A stretch of DNA of 64,000 nt from Pogona vitticeps (Eukaryota > Chordata > Lepidosauria > Squamata > Agamidae). The DNA is taken from the NCBI RefSeq assembly GCF_051106095.1, contig NC_135789.1, positions 24,237,764 to 24,301,763 of the forward strand, in the 5' to 3' direction. A model generated the notes under the pieces. The model ran no database searches. It was not told where the DNA came from and saw only the letters and a list, made by a program, of their open reading frames with translations. Shown here in pieces: positions 46,740 through 57,149 of this stretch (position 1 is the stretch's first letter; every line of letters starts with the position of its first letter). The translations under genes and the position numbers were made by a program.

Positions 46740-47130
46740 AATGTGAAATCCGGCTGCCGCGTACACTTGCCATCACCGCACCTCCCCCTTCTGACACCCT
46801 CGTGGCTTCCCTCCTCCACGCCCCACCCTTGGGCATCTCCCTTACACAAACTCCACCGCCCGCCTTGCACGAGGGAGGAGCTTCCTTCCCCGTCTTCTGT
46901 GACGTCACAGAAGGGCTGGCCAATGGCAAATGAGAATAAGGGGCCTGCTCGCAGAAAAGGCCCCCTCCCCGCCCGGCCTCTCCCTCTCCGGTTTTGCATG
47001 AAAGCTCAGCTGTTTCGCCAGGGACTAGCAGCGCAGAGGGACCAAAAGCTGGGGCGGATGCAGCTGCTCAGGTGGAGGCCGATGCAGTCCACAAGAAACC
47101 CAAGGGCCTGAGATGGTGTTCCTTTAAAAA
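46740..47130. promoter_or_regulatory. Candidate regulatory element with CRE palindrome and CCAAT box
   Basis: GC-rich, repeat-free segment 0.4-0.8 kb beyond the TMEM132E poly(A) signal. It contains a perfect 20-bp palindrome, CTTCTGTGACGTCACAGAAG (46894-46913), whose centre TGACGTCA is the full CREB/ATF site. CCAAT follows at 46920-46924, a spacing common in CRE/NF-Y promoters. G/C-box-like CCCGCCC lies at about 46970. Promoter or enhancer activity is an inference. No transcript is known from the sequence. Confidence 0.4.
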
Positions 47131-47529
47131 ACAAAACAAAAAGGGCTGTGTGTGTTGGAGCTTCCCGTTTTCTCTTACTCCGGTTTCCCATCTCATCCCT
47201 TCCCTCCGGGAAACCCAAGTTCCATACTGGATAAAACCAGTCCCGTCTTGGAAGGATCAGGACCACGACGCTCCGTAAGACAGTGGAGGCACCAGAGAGG
47301 AGAGCAACCCTTCCACGTCGCGGGTGGGAGACATCCCTCTCCCCCACCCCACCCAAAAAACGCAACTCCATGGAGTAGCCGTGAGTTCAAACCCACTGGC
47401 CAGATGTGTGGGGTCAGCCGATGGCCCACCCAGCGTGGGTCCCGTGTCCTCGCCAGCGTCGTTTCCCGTGCCACCCCTGGGCCGCCGCCTTCGGCACAGG
47501 TCCCGCCGAGCCAGGCAGATTCCCTGAAT

Positions 47530-48075
47530 CGCTACGGGTTCTGAAGCCTTTTATTGTGCAAGAAAATCAAATCCTTTAAAAAAATAAAAGCTGAATGATC
47601 CAAAGGGCGGGGAGGAGGGCAGCAAAGGCAGCGGCGGATCCGGGAAGGCATGGCGTGACATTCCTGTCGGCAGCCCACGAGAGGGCATCATCCACGTTCT
47701 GCGTCCTCCCCCACGGCAGCTGCGAAGCACCGGTTCCTCTAAGCCAGCGGGCTGGTGCCGGCCCCAGCTGGCCCCCTTGGCTACGGCCCCAGCCCCAGCC
47801 GGCCAAGCTCCCGTCAAGTCCCCTCGCCCTCCACGAGGCGGCCCACGGAGGGTTCGCGTGGCCCTCTCCGACGTGGGGAGGGCCGCTTTCCTCCGGATCA
47901 CACAGCTGGACCTGCCGCCAGGCTTGGTCCACCAAGAGCAGAGCCCAGCCAACGCAGGAGGGAGGCTCCCCGGGCACAGCCCCATTGCAGGGGGAGCATC
48001 CACCGCTCCCGCGCCTGCCCCCTTGGGCTAAAGTGTGCCCACGGGTGCGAGGTGTCCGAGGGGGAGCGCCCACGG
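47530..48075 (-). other. TMEM132E: TMEM132E 3' UTR
   Basis: About 0.54 kb from the stop codon to the predicted cleavage site just past the poly(A) signal. GC-rich near the stop, becoming A/T-rich at the end. The exact 3' end is inferred. Confidence 0.6.
47550..47555 (-). terminator. TMEM132E: Poly(A) signal of TMEM132E
   Basis: Reads AATAAA on the minus strand, about 520 bases past the stop codon. It is the first canonical signal after the stop. Confidence 0.65.
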
Positions 48076-49125
48076 CTACGCCATCTCCTGGATCCTGTGG
48101 ATGTAGCGGTGGAGTCCCTCCGGGTCCTGGAGGGCCACGTCCTGGCAGACCCACTCCAGGTCCTCCTCCTCCTCCTCCTCGTCGGCGATGGGGATGGCGT
48201 TGTAGGCGGCCAGCTCGTCGGAGGGCATCGTGGCGAAGGTGGTGAACTTGACCCGCTTGCGCTTGGAGGTGGGGGAGTTGAGGGGGTCCTCGCTCTGGTC
48301 GCGGGTGGAGCCTCCCGAGGAGCCGTCCCCCCGCCCGTGGACCTGGCTCTGGACGCTGGTCTGCGAGGAGCCGCTGCTGTGGTGGTCGCTGTGGCAGCAG
48401 GTCTGGACGTTCTCCAGAGGGTTGCCGGGGCTCTCGGGCGGCAGGGAGAGCTCGTTCTGGGCCCTCAAGGGCTGCCCGTTGCCCAGGAAGACCCAGTGGT
48501 GGGAGTGGTCCAGGTTGGTCTGGCCCTCCGGCGGGATCCGCTTGTGCCGGTACTTGAGGACGAAAACGATGCAGTTGATGAGGAAGACCAGGATGGCCAG
48601 GCAGAAGACGCCCAGGAGGGCGTACATGCCGATCTCCAGGTCCGTCAGCCCCCGAGGCACCTGGACGTAGCCCGTGGGGATGGTCGGGAAGTCCTCCGTG
48701 GGCAGAATGGCGCTCGGCCCCCGGCTGTCCTGGCTGGGCACCAGGCGCCACTCCGCCTCCCCCCGGGGGGTGGTGCCCACGCCGCCCCTCTCCCGCCCAG
48801 GCCCGCTGGGCGTTTGGACCGGCTCGTAGTCGTAGGTGGGCTCCTCCTCCGAGCTGAAATGGACCCGGACGCTGGCCGAGGCCGTGGCCAGCACGCTCCG
48901 GCGCTTGGTCTTCTGGCAGACCTCGCAGATGGTCAGCTCGGCCCTCACCAGCTCGCCCGTCCCCTCGCCTTCAGCCCTCAGCAGCGGGAAGGCCCGGTCG
49001 GGCACCACGGACACCACCGCCCGGTCCTGGCTGCTCAGCACCAGGGTGTAATCCTTCGGGTCGTACAAGGAGAGCGGGGCCGTAGTCCCGTCGCTGTAGG
49101 ACAGCCAAAGGCTCAGCAAAGCCTC
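48076..49125 (-). CDS. TMEM132E: TMEM132E last coding exon (membrane-proximal region, TM helix, tail)
   Basis: Acceptor CCCTCTTCCAG, then 349 codons and TAG (48078-48076). Residues 1-90 finish the extracellular Ig-like region, with a Cys pair 'ICEVCQKTKRR'. A variable Pro/Gly/Glu-rich linker follows (about 92-150). The transmembrane helix is residues 167-190 (48627-48556), followed by the stop-transfer 'KYRHKR'. The 159-residue tail has the conserved 'SHHWVFLGNGQPL', a His/Ser-rich segment, basic 'SKRKRVKF' and a run of six Glu. 'RVKF' fits the PP1-docking RVxF pattern and 'FTTFAT' fits the WAVE-complex WIRS pattern. Both are consensus matches only. High GC content explains long open frames on the opposite strand. 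Confidence 0.96.
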   Translation of the reverse strand, partial: EALLSLWLSYSDGTTAPLSLYDPKDYTLVLSSQDRAVVSVVPDRAFPLLRAEGEGTGELVRAELTICEVCQKTKRRSVLATASASVRVHFSSEEEPTYDYEPVQTPSGPGRERGGVGTTPRGEAEWRLVPSQDSRGPSAILPTEDFPTIPTGYVQVPRGLTDLEIGMYALLGVFCLAILVFLINCIVFVLKYRHKRIPPEGQTNLDHSHHWVFLGNGQPLRAQNELSLPPESPGNPLENVQTCCHSDHHSSGSSQTSVQSQVHGRGDGSSGGSTRDQSEDPLNSPTSKRKRVKFTTFATMPSDELAAYNAIPIADEEEEEEDLEWVCQDVALQDPEGLHRYIHRIQEMA

Positions 49126-49209
49126 CTGGAAGAGGGGGGAGGAAGGCAGGGGTGGGTGGGGGATTAGAACAAAGTCAGTGGAATTAAGACTCCCCCTCCG
49201 CTTAAACCG

Positions 49210-49995
49210 GGGGCCCCCTCAAAATAATTTATTGATTAAAAGTATTTGTACGCTGCCTTTCTCCCAAAGGATCCAAGGCAGCTTACTGAAAGAAACAAAG
49301 TTAAAAGTGAAAATAATCATTAGAATATTGAAAAGGAATGAAACAGATATATTAAACCTTATCAATGAGAACAATATGCGAAAGCCCAACTAATGCAACA
49401 GAATATAGCAAGAACTCCGTATGCACAGAGGATTGGTTCCAAGCCTCCCCACAGAAGCTGAAAATGACAGATAATAGCAAATACTAAAAAAAAATTTAAA
49501 AATTCCAGAAACAAGTATTTTCATTGTGTATTTACTGGAACTGGCCACTAGAGGGAGACAGATATATTCTTCAACAAGAATACACAGCATGTTCTCTTCC
49601 TCTAGTGGCACATTTTGGTAAGTACATCATGAAAATGCATGTTTCTAGTTTTTTTCTTTTAATATTGCTCATATTTTCAGATTGTGGATAAGTGAAGCAG
49701 TTAATACTGATCACGTGGATACAGGAGTCCTACTGTGCAATAATCCTAAAAATTCCCTTGGTCAACCAGTCATTGAAAGGGGAAGCTTGCCTGAAGAGAA
49801 AGGTCTTTTCCTGCTTGTGGAAGGACAACCAAGATGGGGCCAGCTGGGCCTCCAGTGGGAGGGAGTTCCAGAATCTCTGGGAGCAGCCACAGAGAAGGCC
49901 CCCTCCATCAAACACACCTGTGAGGGTGGTGGGAACGACTGTGACACACCATACAGCGGGTGTCCCTTCATTATAGATCACAAGGAAGCCAAATT
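49210..49995 (-). mobile_element. L2 LINE 3' end in TMEM132E intron, split by a MITE
   Basis: The part at 49745-49990 codes 'SGTPSHWRPSWPHLGCPS'-frame and 'FWNSLPLEAQLAPSWLSFHK' (L2 ORF2 C-terminus). The part at 49225-49390 ('GGATCCAAGGCAGCTTACTG') is L2 3' UTR in reverse. A Tigger-like MITE separates the two. Confidence 0.7.
49408..49735. mobile_element. Tigger-like MITE inserted in the L2 copy
   Basis: Left end 'AAGAACTCCGTATGCACAGA', right end 'CACGTGGATACAGGAGTCCT' with 'ACTG'. The interior holds an inverted 'CACTAGAGGGAGA'/'TCTTCCTCTAGTGGC' stem. Confidence 0.65.
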
Positions 49996-50275
49996 CAGCG
50001 CTTTGTATATTTTGGAACACCACCACCCATCAGTCCCGTGGGCAAGAGGAGGGACACATGGGATAGGCAGTCCAAAAGAAAAGGAGAGCCACCAGGCATA
50101 GATCCACTGATCCTCCACTGCATGCGGGACACGAGATGCAAACCTTCGAAGAGTTTTGCACCTCCTGGTTAAGTCACTGTAATATCCCTCTTCTGCACCC
50201 GGACTTCCCCTTCTGGGAATTTCCCTGACGAGGTTTTCCCTACTCAAGAAGGGCATCAGCCCGGCCCGCCTTTAC

Positions 50276-50467
50276 CTGCTTGGAGAAGTTGAGGGTCTGC
50301 TGTGCGGTCGTCTTGGCCACGATGGTGTGGCTGTTCCCAGGACTGGGGTGCAAGGAGAGCGAGAGATTGGAGATGAGCTGGGCTTTCAGTTCCGCGATGG
50401 TGACCTTCTCGTCCACCACCGTCACCAGGGTCTCCCCGAGGACGGCCTCCATGAGCGGAGAGACAAC
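50276..50467 (-). CDS. TMEM132E: TMEM132E coding exon 5 of 6 seen here
   Basis: Acceptor CTCTGGCAG, donor GTAAAG. Sixty-four codons in phase 0, from 'VVSPLMEAVLGETLVTVVDE' to 'TLNFSKQ'. Two N-glycosylation sequons (Asn-Leu-Ser at residues 34-36, Asn-Phe-Ser at 60-62). Extracellular, Ig-like region. Confidence 0.94.
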
Positions 50468-50557
50468 CTGCCAGAGAGAGGAAAGGGATCGCGGTCGTTC
50501 GTGGCCAAAGAATCCAAAGAAGAACCAGCTGCCCATTGGCACATTGGCTTCAGACAG

Positions 50558-50708
50558 CAGGATCCCCATATCCGCGGGATCAGTATCCACTGATTCAATG
50601 ATCCACTGCCTGAAAATATTAAATGAAAACCCCCAGAAATACATATTTACATGTTTTTTCAAGGTTGGGGCTTGGAACCGATCCACCGCAGAGATGGCGG
50701 TCGTATGG
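50558..50708. mobile_element. Tigger-like MITE
   Basis: 'CATATCCGCGGGATCAGTAT' at the left and 'GATGGCGGTCGTATGGTA' at the right, with 'TGCCTGAAAATATTAAATG' inside, as in 42183. It abuts the next element. Confidence 0.65.
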
Positions 50709-50710
50709 TA

Positions 50711-51411
50711 CAGTGGTGCCTCGCACAACGAGTGCCTCACACAACGATGAATTCACACAACAATGCCTTTTTCTGTTAAATTTGCTGCCTCACACAGCGA
50801 TGTTTCCTATGGGGGATTTTCACACAACGATCTCCCTTTTCGCTCCTGTAAAAGTGTCTTACAATGTTTGGACGCTGTTTTAAATGATTGCAATGGTTAG
50901 TCCACCTCCTGAAACCTATGCAAACTGATTTTGCTGTTGTTCTGACACTTCGTTAATTTATGATGATTTTTTGAATTTTCTCCATTGGAAACCATTGGAT
51001 GGTCTGTCTAATGGTTTCCAATGGAAAAAACAAAAAATCATCATAAATTAACAAAGTGTCAGAACAACACCAAAATCAGTTTGCATAGGTTTCAGGAGGT
51101 GGACTAACCATTGCAATCATTTAAAACAGCTTCCAAACATTGTAAGACACTTTTACAGGAGCGAAAAAGGACTTCGCAAAGGCATTGAAATGTATTGAGT
51201 CGGCTTCAATACATTCCAATATAGGAAACATTGTTTCACTCAATGATGTTTCCTATGGGGATTTTCACTGAACGATGGCAATCCGTTCCAATTGGAACGG
51301 ATTAACTGGTTTTCAATGCATTCCTATGGGAAATGGTGTTTCACAGAACGATGTTTCACACAACGTTGATTTTTTTGGAACCAATTAACATCGTTGTGTG
51401 AGGCACCACTG
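50711..51411. mobile_element. Mariner-type foldback MITE, 701 bp, with TA duplication
   Basis: Starts 'CAGTGGTGCCTCGCACAACG' and ends 'CGTTGTGTGAGGCACCACTG', each flanked by TA. Internal arms at about 50844-50978 and 51030-51165 are inverted copies that differ at only three positions over some 133 bases. No transposase frame. It lies in the intron between coding exons 4 and 5. Confidence 0.9.
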
Positions 51412-51574
51412 TATTTTAAAATGCCTATAAATAGCTCAGAGGCAGGACAGAGACCTGCATCCACAAGACCAACCCCGATGGATAAAACTAAAGCCCCTTC
51501 TTGTCCTCCCCGTTATAGCCCTTTGGTTTCGTCCAGCAGGAACCACTGAAACCAGGAGCTGCCACGGCATTTCA

Positions 51575-51635
51575 TAGAAGCACAGAACTCTACGGCCAGA
51601 AGGGACCTCGAAGGTCCTCAAGTCTGTTGGAAGAG
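51575..51635 (-). mobile_element. CR1-type 3' terminus remnant
   Basis: 'TTTCATAGAAGCACAGAACT' then 'GAAGGGACCTCGAAGGTCCT' resembles the reverse complement of a CR1 end. Confidence 0.5.
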
Positions 51636-51671
51636 AGGCAGGGTGCGACCCAGCCCGTGTCCCTATGTATA

Positions 51672-51943
51672 CAGTGGACCCTCGACTTACAGACGGCTTG
51701 ACTTACAGACTTTTCGAGTTACAGACTTCTCTGGCTGCAAAATTTAGATTCGACTTGCAGCCAGAGAATCGACGTACAGACCAGAAAAAAACCAAAATGG
51801 AATAAAAATAGAATAAAAAGCACTGGTTATGGGATTAATCGGTTTTCAGTGCATTGTAGGTCAATGGAGATTCGACTTACAGAATTTTCGACTTGCAGCC
51901 ACCATCCCAATATGGATTAATTCCTTAAGTAGAGGGTCCACTG
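51672..51943. mobile_element. Mariner/Tigger-type MITE, 272 bp, with TA duplication
   Basis: Starts 'CAGTGGACCCTCGACTTACA' and ends 'CTTAAGTAGAGGGTCCACTG', flanked by TA. The interior repeats 'GACTTACAGA' several times. No coding capacity. Confidence 0.88.
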
Positions 51944-52243
51944 TACAAGAAGGATGAAGTCGTGGCATTTACTTATTGAAACTTGTGTAACCCTCACCCA
52001 AACTGAACTTCAGGAAGACTTTTTCTGACAGTAGCAGAGGGTTGACAGTGGCAAGGGGGGTGTCCGTCCTCCCCCATTGAAATCTTTTCCAAAGAACCTA
52101 GAGGGCCATCCATCAGAGGTGCTTCATCTGTTGATTTCTATGTGCCATATGGGCTCGCGGGGGTTCTCCACCCACGCCTCTCTCTTCCTCCTGCTCCGGA
52201 ACCAACCTGAGGCCGGCGGCTTCTCATCTCTTCCGCGTCTCAC

Positions 52244-52523
52244 CTTGAACAGAGTGGTGCCCGGCTCCCGGCCAGCCAGGGTGTTGCTGTCCACCAGGTG
52301 GGCCACCCGGATGTCCTCCACCTTCATGAAGTCACTGACCAGGTCGGTGACCTCCACCATCCACTCGGGACCCAGCATGGTGACCACTTGGTCGGTGCCC
52401 TCCGAGGAGGTGGTGTGGAACTGGGTGAAGACCTGCAGGGTGCTGTGCTGGTACTGGAGGGTGCAGCCTCGGCTCTGCCGGCGCTCGTCCTCCTCTTCGT
52501 CATCCTCGCTTTCCCGGATGGAC
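52244..52523 (-). CDS. TMEM132E: TMEM132E coding exon 4 of 6 seen here
   Basis: Acceptor TCTCTCTCCAG lies within a CT-rich polypyrimidine tract, the reverse of a (GA)n run at 52526-52549. Donor is GTGAGA. The first base completes the split Arg codon and 93 codons follow. It starts with an acidic low-complexity stretch ('SIRESEDDEEEDERRQS') and continues with 'GCTLQYQHSTLQVFTQFHTT' and 'EWMVEVTDLVSDF'. Extracellular. Confidence 0.95.
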
Positions 52524-53044
52524 CTGGAGAGAGAGAGAGAGAGAGAGACCCATGGAGTCAAAAGCAGCTAGGACTAGGCAATCAGGAAGTACGTTAGTGG
52601 TCAACTCAGATCTGACACAGCTCTCCTTTTTTGGTCTACACTTTTTCCTGCAACGCTGGGGTGGCTTGCCAATCTCCCCCCCCCTACTTTCAGGGTGACC
52701 CTGGCAGAGGAGGCTCAGAATCTTTCAAGGGTCCTCAAGCCAACGGCTCCATTAATAGCATTTTAAATCTCTTTCCTCGGTGGCTTGCGTAACAACAAAG
52801 CAAGAGCATTTTCGCTCGCAGGCTTTTGGGTGCACCATCGGAGATGACGTGGTGGCACAAGATGGGGAAAAAAGATGAGGAGGGAAGAGGAAGAGGCCAA
52901 TGGTCTTTCAGCAAGATCCTGACATTCACAATTTATATATGTCTAGAAACACCACTTTATACATTCTACAGTGGAAAAGGGATGAGTGTGTGGCATAGAA
53001 AGGTTGCGATGCTCCGAAGTCCGGAACATGCATCTTAATCCATA

Positions 53045-53562
<518 letters not shown>

Positions 53563-53724
53563 TCACAAGAGTTCTTCAAATGCCACAGAAATAATGTGAC
53601 ATTTGAAGAACGTTTTATTAGGTTAACCTGAAGGATTTAAGAGCAGTCGCAAGATGACTGTTGAGTCTTAGTTCAACAGGAGGCTGGTAGCTCCTGTGCA
53701 TGTGGGGTGTTGAATGTGTTTTGG

Positions 53725-53765
53725 GTTTCGGTCCGAACTTTGAAACCCTTTGGATATGAGAGAAG
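53725..53765. mobile_element. Foldback MITE family B, left arm
   Basis: 'TTTTGGGTTTCGGTCCGAAC' followed by 'TTTGAAACCC'. Only one arm is clear. Confidence 0.45.
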
Positions 53766-54139
53766 AAGTCGTTAAGAGATTCCGCCATGGCTCAGACAAG
53801 TTAACTCTCAACACTCTTGTTTTGATGCTTTAATTTGTGGATCCACGTTAGTGTTGAACTAGGGTTTACACCTCTCCCCCCTCTCTCCAATATTTGAAAA
53901 ATTCACAGTGAGGACCATCCTTCCCCTGAGAGAAACGTCAATTTGGCCAATGGAGGTGAAGGGAAGAGTTTCTAATTTTTCCCCCTTCTTTTCTGGAAGA
54001 CTTTTTAAAAAGCAGACCAAAATTTTCTTTTAAAAGTTGCCTGAAAAGGAAGCAAACTTGAGAGCATTTCCCATTCCGAGAGGAGAGATGAACGAAGTGG
54101 GTTGTTGGTTTTTTGTTGGTTGGTTGGTTTCTTTGAAGC

Positions 54140-54310
54140 TGGTACGGGGCATTTCTGCTTTTTGAAAGCCTTTTGGAGATTTCCCTGAGGATAAATCCCA
54201 AGAGGAACCGTAGGTAGGATGATAAAAGTGAGGTTTTTCTCCCAACTCATTGGGGTCCATTCCTGCTTTTGGAAAACCTTGTTGAGATTTCCCGTAAAAT
54301 AAATGCCCTG
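54140..54310 (+). repeat. Imperfect tandem duplication, period about 107 bp
   Basis: 'TTTCTGCTTTTTGAAAGCCT' with 'GGAGATTTCCCTGAGGATAA' is followed about 107 bases on by 'TTCCTGCTTTTGGAAAACCT' with 'TGAGATTTCCCGTAAAATAA'. Confidence 0.65.
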
Positions 54311-54714
54311 TTTTGAAGGAAACCTTTTTGCCTCTATTTCTATTTCTGGACTGTCCTTTGGCCATCGCTGTTCCACTGATTGTTTTGAACTATCCTATTA
54401 GATGTGTGGGGGTTCGAGAAGAGGAGAGGCGGTAGATAAACCATGAAATAACCATGAAGACAACAAGAGCAACCGATGAGACCTGCCAGGTCATTTCTGG
54501 AACACCAGTGAACAAATTCAAAACAAGGTTGTGGGGGATGCCTCGTCTTGGGTTAGAGTGGGGGGGCATATAAGGCATCTTCATTTCATTGGGTTGACCT
54601 GAAGAATTTAGGAGTAGACATTTGGCTCCTTGAAGGACAAGCTGGCCCTCGCCTCCAAGGTACACAAGCCAGCCAAGATGGCAACTGAGTCTCAGTTCAA
54701 CAGGAGGCTAAGTG

Positions 54715-54940
54715 TCGAATGTGGTTCGGGTTTCTGTCCGAACTTTGCTGAAGTGATCCAAGAAGGTGGGCCCTACTCACCCCCTGTAATGAAGTTCAGC
54801 ACTTTGGATAACATTTTATGGACTTTGTTCCTAACCTCTGCTCTTCTCCCTGTAGAGAGGCCCAAGGCAGCTTCCAAAAAGTGTCACATCTTTAAAGTTC
54901 TGGCTAAAATCCCGGGCAGATACACAGCTTCACTGACACT
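54715..54940. mobile_element. Foldback MITE family B, with expanded centre
   Basis: Left 'GTTCGGGTTTCTGTCCGAAC', centre 'GTTCAGCACTTTGGATAACA', right 'AAAGTTCTGGCTAAAATCCC'. About 60 bases longer than the other copies. Confidence 0.6.
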
Positions 54941-55159
54941 GCAGCCAGCCGTCTCCCCTGACAAGGGCCCGATTCCCCCCCCCCCCGAGTCCCAACTCAT
55001 GAAGAGAGCAGGTGTGAATAGCACTCTTCCTTTTCAGGCGGAAAGTCTAAATGCAACTCCCAGTTTTAGCAGAAGCTGTAAGAAGCAACGTTAGCTGTTT
55101 GGACCTCCATGCGGAGGGGAAACCAGGTGGCACCTCCTTGTCCTAATCCTATTTTGCAT

Positions 55160-55498
55160 ACGTAAGTTAAAGGTAAAGATTCCCCTTGACATTTAGTCAA
55201 GTCGTCTCCGACTCTAGGGTGCGGTGCTCATCCCGGTCTCCAAGCCGTAGAGCCAGCACTTGTCCATAGACAGTTTCCATGGTCACGTGGCCAGCACAAC
55301 TAGACATAGTATGCTATTACCTTCCCACTGAGGTGGTACCTATTTATCAATGCACATTTTTACACACTTTCTAACTGCTAGGTTGTCAGGGACAAGCGAC
55401 AGGAGCTCCCTCCGTCACGTGGATTCAATCTTACAACGGCTGGTCTTCCGACCTTGCAGCACAGAGGCTTCTGTGGTTTAGCCCGCAACACCACATTA
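55160..55498 (-). mobile_element. Sauria-type SINE, full length
   Basis: Minus-strand head 'GTGGTGTTGCGGGCTAAACC' (A box) and 'AAGGTCGGAAGACCAGCCGT' (B-box region), body with 'CCACGTGACCATGGAAACTG', and 3' tail 'AGAGTCGGAGACGACTTGAC' ending in TTACCTTTAAC repeats. The tail matches the BovB 3' end at 6948-6970, as expected for a SINE mobilised by BovB. Confidence 0.88.
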
Positions 55499-55867
55499 GC
55501 AAATCAGTGGCCCCAATGCTGTTGTCATTTACATAAGGTGTGTGTCACTTCCTGCGGCTAACTGTGGAGGTGTTGGGATCCATCTCCATTGTGCACATGA
55601 CCATGCACCCAACTGCATAACCCCGATGGGCCCAGCACTTCATCAATTAGCTGCAGTTAGCCACTGTAAGTTAGGCACATCATAAGGTTCTGGTCCAAGT
55701 CTTCTTTTCTGGATGTTTTTGGTGAGGCATGACTTGCAGTCCTGGCTTGAACTGGAGAGGAGTTAACCTTGTGTCGTCCGGGCTACTGGTTATGAGCCCC
55801 TCCTTGGAGGCTGCACCCATCCCAAATTCCTTCTCTCCTTGAAATGGCACTCGCTAGGTAAGCTACT

Positions 55868-55890
55868 TGTGTGTGTGTGTGTGTGCGCGC
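55868..55890. repeat. (GT)n(GC)n tract
   Basis: Short run, GTGTGTGTGTGTGCGCGC. Confidence 0.85.
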
Positions 55891-55899
55891 TTCCATCTT

Positions 55900-56904
55900 A
55901 TTGGGATCTATTTCTTCTTTATTCCCGCAGGGCGCCTTGAGGCAGGCTTTGCTGTCCAAGAGACACAAGCTCAGCAGGTCTCAGACAATCTCGGCTTGGC
56001 ATCGGAATAAAAATGAGCCCGACGGATGCATCTCTGGATATTGTGTCATTCATCAACATAAAGACGGGATGTGCTGTCGCCCGCAGCCCCAGCGCTCATA
56101 AACCTACTCGCCGCCAATGCAGGGTTTTGCTACCCCTCCTGGACTTTAGGGACTGGCTGATAACAACGTCTGCATTGCTAAAACCACCTGAGAGAGGACC
56201 TCAAAGAGTCCACGTTTTCACCACCTTGGGGGAATACCCTTCATAGGAAAAAAACGAGCGTCTTTTCTTGGTTGCACTGAGATCTACCGGGCATAAGCTG
56301 GACCCACAGGGAAACGAAAGTACACGGAGGGTGTCCGGCTGTGGCCCAACCACCCTGGACTTTTCCACAAGGTGAGTGGTGTCGTTCAAGTTGCTGGTCC
56401 CTCGCTCCCAACACCGCGATTGGCAGCCTAATTTGCCACCATCAAAAGCAGATACATATTAGCAAAAGCCCAAACGGTAACAAAACGTCTGCCAGGATTT
56501 CCAAGGAGGTTGTGAGAATGTTGAGAAAGCAGCCAGACCACTAAAATCATCATCAGTGATTCTGCACATAAACCCATCAGAGAATCAAAATCCAGCTGTT
56601 CCCCCTGTAAAGAGGGAGACAACCAGGACTTTACGCTAAGAAAGCACATTCTGGGAATCTCCTTTGCCCTAAGGGGCAGCTATAATCTGGACTTTTCCCC
56701 TCTTTTGCAAAACGATGGTTTCTAAATCTAAAATGCTAAGGAAAAAAATAAAAGTTTTTTTGGTAAGGTTGCCTGATGACAAAAAATGTGGTTCTTTCAC
56801 TCTCGTGCAAAAGGAAACAACCTCACAAGGGTTAACTGTTTTCTTGACATGTTGAATCATCCTTTTTCATTGAGGATGAGAAAATCTGTGAGTAAGCATT
56901 ACCA
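55900..56904. other. Intronic sequence; possible conserved non-coding block at 55910-56160
   Basis: Repeat-free; no exon of TMEM132E fits here. Conservation cannot be judged from one sequence. Confidence 0.3.
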
Positions 56905-57140
56905 GGGATATTTTTGGACTACAAACCCCACAATTCTTCACTCTGGGAGTTCTACCTGACAGGTGCTTTATAGGCAACAAAATGGGGCTCGCTTGGGAGC
57001 AAAGCCTCACCTGGAAGGTTTCGAGGCTGAGCCTGGCCCAGGTCTGCCCAAACGTCCTGTGCAGAAAGTAGGTAGCATCCCAGGTAGCATCAGGGCAGGA
57101 ACAGGAAGCTTGGATAGAGCTGAGGCTAGCTCAGCATGAA
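56905..57140. mobile_element. Foldback MITE family A
   Basis: Left arm 'TTTTTGGACTACAAACCCCA', then 'GGGGCTCGCTTGGGAGCAAA' and 'GAGGCTGAGCCTGGCCCAGG'. Loop 'AGCATCAGGGCAGGAACAGG'. The right arm is truncated at 'TGAGGCTAGCTCAGC'. Confidence 0.75.
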
Positions 57141-57149
57141 ATTGTCCAA

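Noticed and set aside
47576-48751. A 391-residue minus-strand frame rich in Pro, Gly and Arg
   Set aside because: It is an out-of-frame shadow of the TMEM132E exon, running on into its 3' UTR.
47755-49167. A 470-residue open frame on the plus strand across the last TMEM132E exon
   Set aside because: It is antisense to a proven coding exon in very GC-rich DNA, reads as Val/Leu/Gly/Asp-rich low-complexity sequence, and has no domain. The codon pattern is explained by the TMEM132E frame.
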